Of a DNA stretch of 34,868 nt, positions 32,380-34,868 are shown piece by piece; within the stretch, counting starts at the first letter, position 1; each line of letters opens with the position of its first letter. Below the pieces are notes generated by a model. The model ran no database searches. It was not told the DNA's origin and saw only the letters and a list, made by a program, of their open reading frames with translations. Position numbers and translations under genes: made by a program. This DNA is from an uncultured Roseburia sp. (GTDB lineage Bacteria; Bacillota; Clostridia; Lachnospirales; Lachnospiraceae), in assembly GCA_930989305.1 (NCBI GenBank), contig CAKNLF010000015.1:1-34868 (forward strand), written 5' to 3'.

Positions 32380-33228
32380 TTATGATCTGCGCTTTATATG
32401 CTGATGTGTAAACAAATGGTCCTGGCAGTATTCATAATTTCCGTCACATTTGGAACAGAAACGGAACTCCAGATTTGGATCATCCAGTTCTGTTCTGCCA
32501 CAGACTGCGCATTTATGTTTACTTGCGCCTCCGGTCCTGGCGCTATGCTGTCCCTGATGGATCTGACGCCTGAAATCCCGCTTTCTTTTATATTCATGAG
32601 GCGAATACGCTTTGTAATTTCTGGTGCATAAAAAGAAAATAATAAAGTTTAATAAGGAAGCGATAATGGCAACTCTTCCTGCCCAGCTGCTCATAACAGC
32701 GCTGTAAATGGCAAGGACCGCGTAAACGGCTGCCAGCCATTTCATCTTGATGGGGATAATAAAATACAGCATCACCTGCATGTCCGGATAACATACCGCA
32801 AATGCCAGGAAAATGGAAAGGTTGATATAATACGTGCTGAAAGCGCCGCCTAACAGATACTGCTGTCCTGTGGCAAAATACAGTATAATAGCGCCGATCA
32901 CTGTAAATATGATACCTCCAAGAATGTACACATTAAATCGGAAAGTTCCCCAGGTCCGTTCCAGATTCATACCAAGCTGATAATAAAAGAACATCATAAT
33001 GATCGCAAAGATCAGATTCGTCTGCGGAGGGATCAGCACCCAGGATATCACTCTCCACACCTGTCCGTACTCAAAGATCATGGCAGGCTCCAGCGTCAGA
33101 TAATTTAATAAGGCCGGATGCACAAATTCTATGATGTAACCGATAATATAGCAGATAATGATATATTTCATCAGCCCCGGTATGGCAAAACGGCCCAGTT
33201 TCCTCTCCAGTTTATTTAAAAAATTCAT
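32380..33228 (-). CDS. Rhomboid-like membrane protein with C-terminal zinc-binding tail, probably catalytically inactive
   Basis: A 282-residue membrane protein with about six spans (residues 18-200) in a rhomboid-like arrangement: [14 protein letters not shown] before the second span, then [19 protein letters not shown], which matches the rhomboid WR-type loop region. The fourth span reads [11 protein letters not shown] and lacks the GxSG catalytic serine motif. No histidine is seen in the last span, so protease activity is unlikely. The cytoplasmic tail is basic and ends in a cysteine/histidine cluster: C240-x2-C243, C258-x2-C261, C268 and H271/H275/H277. This is a likely zinc-binding module. 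The start at 33228 has GAGG five bases upstream. I do not know its function. Confidence 0.75.
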   Translation of the reverse strand: MNFLNKLERKLGRFAIPGLMKYIIICYIIGYIIEFVHPALLNYLTLEPAMIFEYGQVWRVISWVLIPPQTNLIFAIIMMFFYYQLGMNLERTWGTFRFNVYILGGIIFTVIGAIILYFATGQQYLLGGAFSTYYINLSIFLAFAVCYPDMQVMLYFIIPIKMKWLAAVYAVLAIYSAVMSSWAGRVAIIASLLNFIIFFLCTRNYKAYSPHEYKRKRDFRRQIHQGQHSARTGGASKHKCAVCGRTELDDPNLEFRFCSKCDGNYEYCQDHLFTHQHIKRRS

Positions 33229-33253
33229 CTTTTCCTCATTTCCAAACATAATT

Positions 33254-33273
33254 GCGGCCTTTTCTCCGGCCGC
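33254..33273 (-). other. GC-rich hairpin in the leader of the rhomboid-like gene
   Basis: GCGGCC/GGCCGC stem with an eight-base loop, 26 bases before the start codon and just upstream of the ribosome site. It has no T tract on the minus strand, so it is not a terminator for that direction. It may affect translation or mRNA stability. Confidence 0.55.
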
Positions 33274-33317
33274 ATCTATGTTTCTTTTTTTTACTGAACT
33301 TCTTTACAGTTACTGCC

Positions 33318-33346
33318 ATTATAATTTTTCCCAATCTGTTTGTCAA
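33318..33346 (-). promoter_or_regulatory. Consensus sigma-A promoter of the rhomboid-like gene
   Basis: On the minus strand: TTGACA (33341-33346), 17-base spacer, TATAAT (33318-33323). Both hexamers match consensus exactly, so strong constitutive expression is expected. Confidence 0.9.
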
Positions 33347-33373
33347 CGAGACTTCCCTCTGTTCACAAACTGT

Positions 33374-33592
33374 TTAAAAATCCTGCGTTTCCCGCCCTCC
33401 CGGCTCCGGGAATTTACTGTCCGTCCCCCTGGAAACAGGAACGCAGATCTCGTCGCCCGGCTGCAGCCGGTAAACATTTACATAAGGATTTTCATACATC
33501 AGTTCCCACAGACTCACATGGTGCATTTTCGCGATTTTGTACATGGTGTCCCCTTCTTTTACTATATGGATCAGTCCATGACATTCATACAT
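33374..33592 (-). CDS. Small LysM-domain protein
   Basis: A 72-residue protein consisting of one LysM peptidoglycan-binding domain (about 8-52: HIVKEGDTMYKIAKMHHVSL, then NPYVNVYRLQPGDEICVPV) and a short polar tail. No signal peptide is visible. In sporeformers such short LysM proteins are often attached to the spore coat or cortex, for example SafA-like proteins, which do not need a signal peptide. That role is inferred. GGAG lies nine bases before the ATG. It is read toward the rhomboid-like gene on the same strand, but that gene has its own strong promoter. Confidence 0.8.
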   Translation of the reverse strand: MYECHGLIHIVKEGDTMYKIAKMHHVSLWELMYENPYVNVYRLQPGDEICVPVSRGTDSKFPEPGGRETQDF

Positions 33593-33709
33593 AACAGCCG
33601 TCTCCGGTCTTTTTTATAGCTTATGCTCCTTTTGCTTTTTTGTGCCTGTTTTTATATAAAATGTCTAAAAAGAAATATATAAAACTTCTATGAACTGGGA
33701 TTAAAATCA

Positions 33710-33738
33710 TGGACTTTTCTAAATTCCTGTTGTATAAT
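33710..33738 (+). promoter_or_regulatory. Promoter of the activase-type gene
   Basis: -35 TGGACT (33710-33715), 17-base spacer, -10 TATAAT (33733-33738). The leader is about 60 bases. Confidence 0.65.
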
Positions 33739-33804
33739 GTCGAGTGTTTAAAGCTTAATAACAAATCAACATACATTATATAATAGGAAATAACAGGAGA
33801 GACT

Positions 33805-34868
33805 ATGGAAAATTTAAAACTGCATAAACTTGGTATAGATATCGGTTCTACCACTGTAAAAATTGCAATTTTAGATGAAGACAATCAAATTTTGTTTTCG
33901 GATTATGAAAGACACTTTGCCAATATCCGGGAGACATTATCCGATCTGATCGGAAAAGCATACAAGGCTCTTGGCAATATTAAGATCGCGCCTATGATCA
34001 CCGGTTCCGGCGGACTGACCCTGGCTAATCATCTGGGCGTACCTTTTGTTCAGGAAGTTATCTCTGTTTCCACTGCGCTCCAGAATTACGCGCCTCAGAC
34101 AGATGTCGCCATTGAGCTGGGCGGCGAGGACGCCAAGATCATCTACTTTGAAGGCGGCAATATCGAACAGCGTATGAACGGAATCTGCGCCGGCGGTACA
34201 GGTTCTTTTATCGACCAGATGGCTTCTCTGCTCCAGACAGATGCATCCGGCGTCAATGAATACGCGAAAAACTACAAGGCCCTTTATCCAATCGCGGCCC
34301 GCTGCGGCGTATTCGCCAAATCAGACATTCAGCCGTTGATCAATGAAGGAGCTACACGGGAAGATCTGTCCGCTTCTATTTTCCAGGCGGTTGTAAACCA
34401 GACCATCAGCGGTCTGGCATGCGGAAAACCGATCCGGGGACATGTGGCGTTTTTAGGAGGACCGCTCCACTTTCTTTCTGAACTGAAAGAAGCTTTTATC
34501 CGTACTTTAAAACTGGATGAAGAACATACGATTTCACCGGAAAACTCTCATTTGTTCGCAGCTATCGGATCCGCCTTAAATTATAAGGAAAATGTGACTC
34601 TTTTTATGGAAGATATGCTGAATAAACTTTCTTCCGATATACATATGGAGTTTGAAGTAGAACGTATGGAACCTCTTTTCCGTACAGAAGATGATTACAA
34701 AGAGTTTACCGAAAGACACAACGGTCACTGTGTAAAACGCGGAGATCTTTCCACTTATAAAGGGAAATGCTTTCTTGGTATCGATGCGGGTTCCACCACA
34801 ACGAAAGTTGCGCTGGTAGGGGAAGACGGCTCGCTGCTCTACTCTTTCTACAGCAGCAACAACGGCAG
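33805..34868 (+). CDS. 2-hydroxyacyl-CoA dehydratase activase-type protein, first part (runs off window)
   Basis: The frame is open from the ATG at 33805 (AGGAGA upstream) for 354 codons to the window end. It holds a complete BadF/BadG/HgdC-type ASKHA ATPase domain: LGIDIGSTTVK (9-19), ELGGEDAK (104-111), and the cluster cysteines C128 in NGICAGGTGSF and C167 in ARCGVFAKSD. The latter two match the cysteines that hold the bridging 4Fe-4S cluster in HgdC. A second ASKHA domain begins at GIDAGSTTTK (325-334), showing the tandem type. Such proteins are usually about 1400 residues, with dehydratase-like domains after the two ATPase domains; that part is not visible. Its substrate is unknown. Confidence 0.88.
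   Translation, partial: MENLKLHKLGIDIGSTTVKIAILDEDNQILFSDYERHFANIRETLSDLIGKAYKALGNIKIAPMITGSGGLTLANHLGVPFVQEVISVSTALQNYAPQTDVAIELGGEDAKIIYFEGGNIEQRMNGICAGGTGSFIDQMASLLQTDASGVNEYAKNYKALYPIAARCGVFAKSDIQPLINEGATREDLSASIFQAVVNQTISGLACGKPIRGHVAFLGGPLHFLSELKEAFIRTLKLDEEHTISPENSHLFAAIGSALNYKENVTLFMEDMLNKLSSDIHMEFEVERMEPLFRTEDDYKEFTERHNGHCVKRGDLSTYKGKCFLGIDAGSTTTKVALVGEDGSLLYSFYSSNNG

Noticed and set aside
33254..33300. GC hairpin followed by T-rich sequence on plus as a terminator
   Set aside because: No plus-strand gene ends before it; it lies in the leader of the minus-strand rhomboid-like gene.

Overview
The window comes from a spore-forming, low-to-mid GC Firmicute, most probably of the family Lachnospiraceae (Clostridium cluster XIVa). 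The evidence is the sporulation genes (gpr, spoIIP, a GerMN lipoprotein), an HrcA/CIRCE heat-shock locus, a bacterial GlnRS, and the start of a giant 2-hydroxyacyl-CoA dehydratase activase-type protein. This placement is by protein resemblance only. I see no tRNA, rRNA, CRISPR array, insertion sequence or prophage.

Left part (1-8423). Mostly minus-strand housekeeping genes in the order usual for Firmicutes: holA, (rpsT on plus), gpr, spoIIP, lepA, hemW, a HAD phosphatase, then hrcA, which runs off the left edge. hrcA has a perfect CIRCE operator. The spoIIP 5' end looks frameshifted at an A6 tract.

Middle (8448-14828). A self-contained 2-aminoethylphosphonate (2-AEP) uptake and degradation cluster sits between comEC and holA, which are neighbours in the ancestral order. 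In transcription order it is an RpiR-family regulator, ABC ATPase, fused permease, binding lipoprotein, phnW transaminase and phnX hydrolase. An identical GTAGAAAATCTAC palindrome lies at both ends of the regulator gene, and one copy is also the core of its terminator. 14995-21107 is an apparent operon: comEA, OmpR-type response regulator, histidine kinase, GerMN lipoprotein, comEC.

Right of centre (21250-27023). An arginine biosynthesis operon (argC, GNAT acetyltransferase, argB, argD, then a YdcZ-type membrane protein) is divergent from argG, with ArgR-like boxes between them. The GNAT gene occupies the slot where argJ is usually found.

Right part (27131-34868). Accessory regulators: a small XRE protein divergent from an HPr/Crh-like protein with Asp in place of the phosphorylatable His, an XRE-membrane protein, and a MocR/PdxR-type regulator whose PLP lysine is Arg. 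They are followed by glnS, a rhomboid-like membrane protein with a C-terminal zinc-binding tail and no visible catalytic serine motif, a small LysM protein, and the first 354 codons of the activase-type protein.

The best candidates for something new are the RpiR-controlled 2-AEP island with its dual-use palindrome, the lysine-less MocR regulator, the Asp-HPr protein with its divergent XRE partner, and the arg-operon acetyltransferase.
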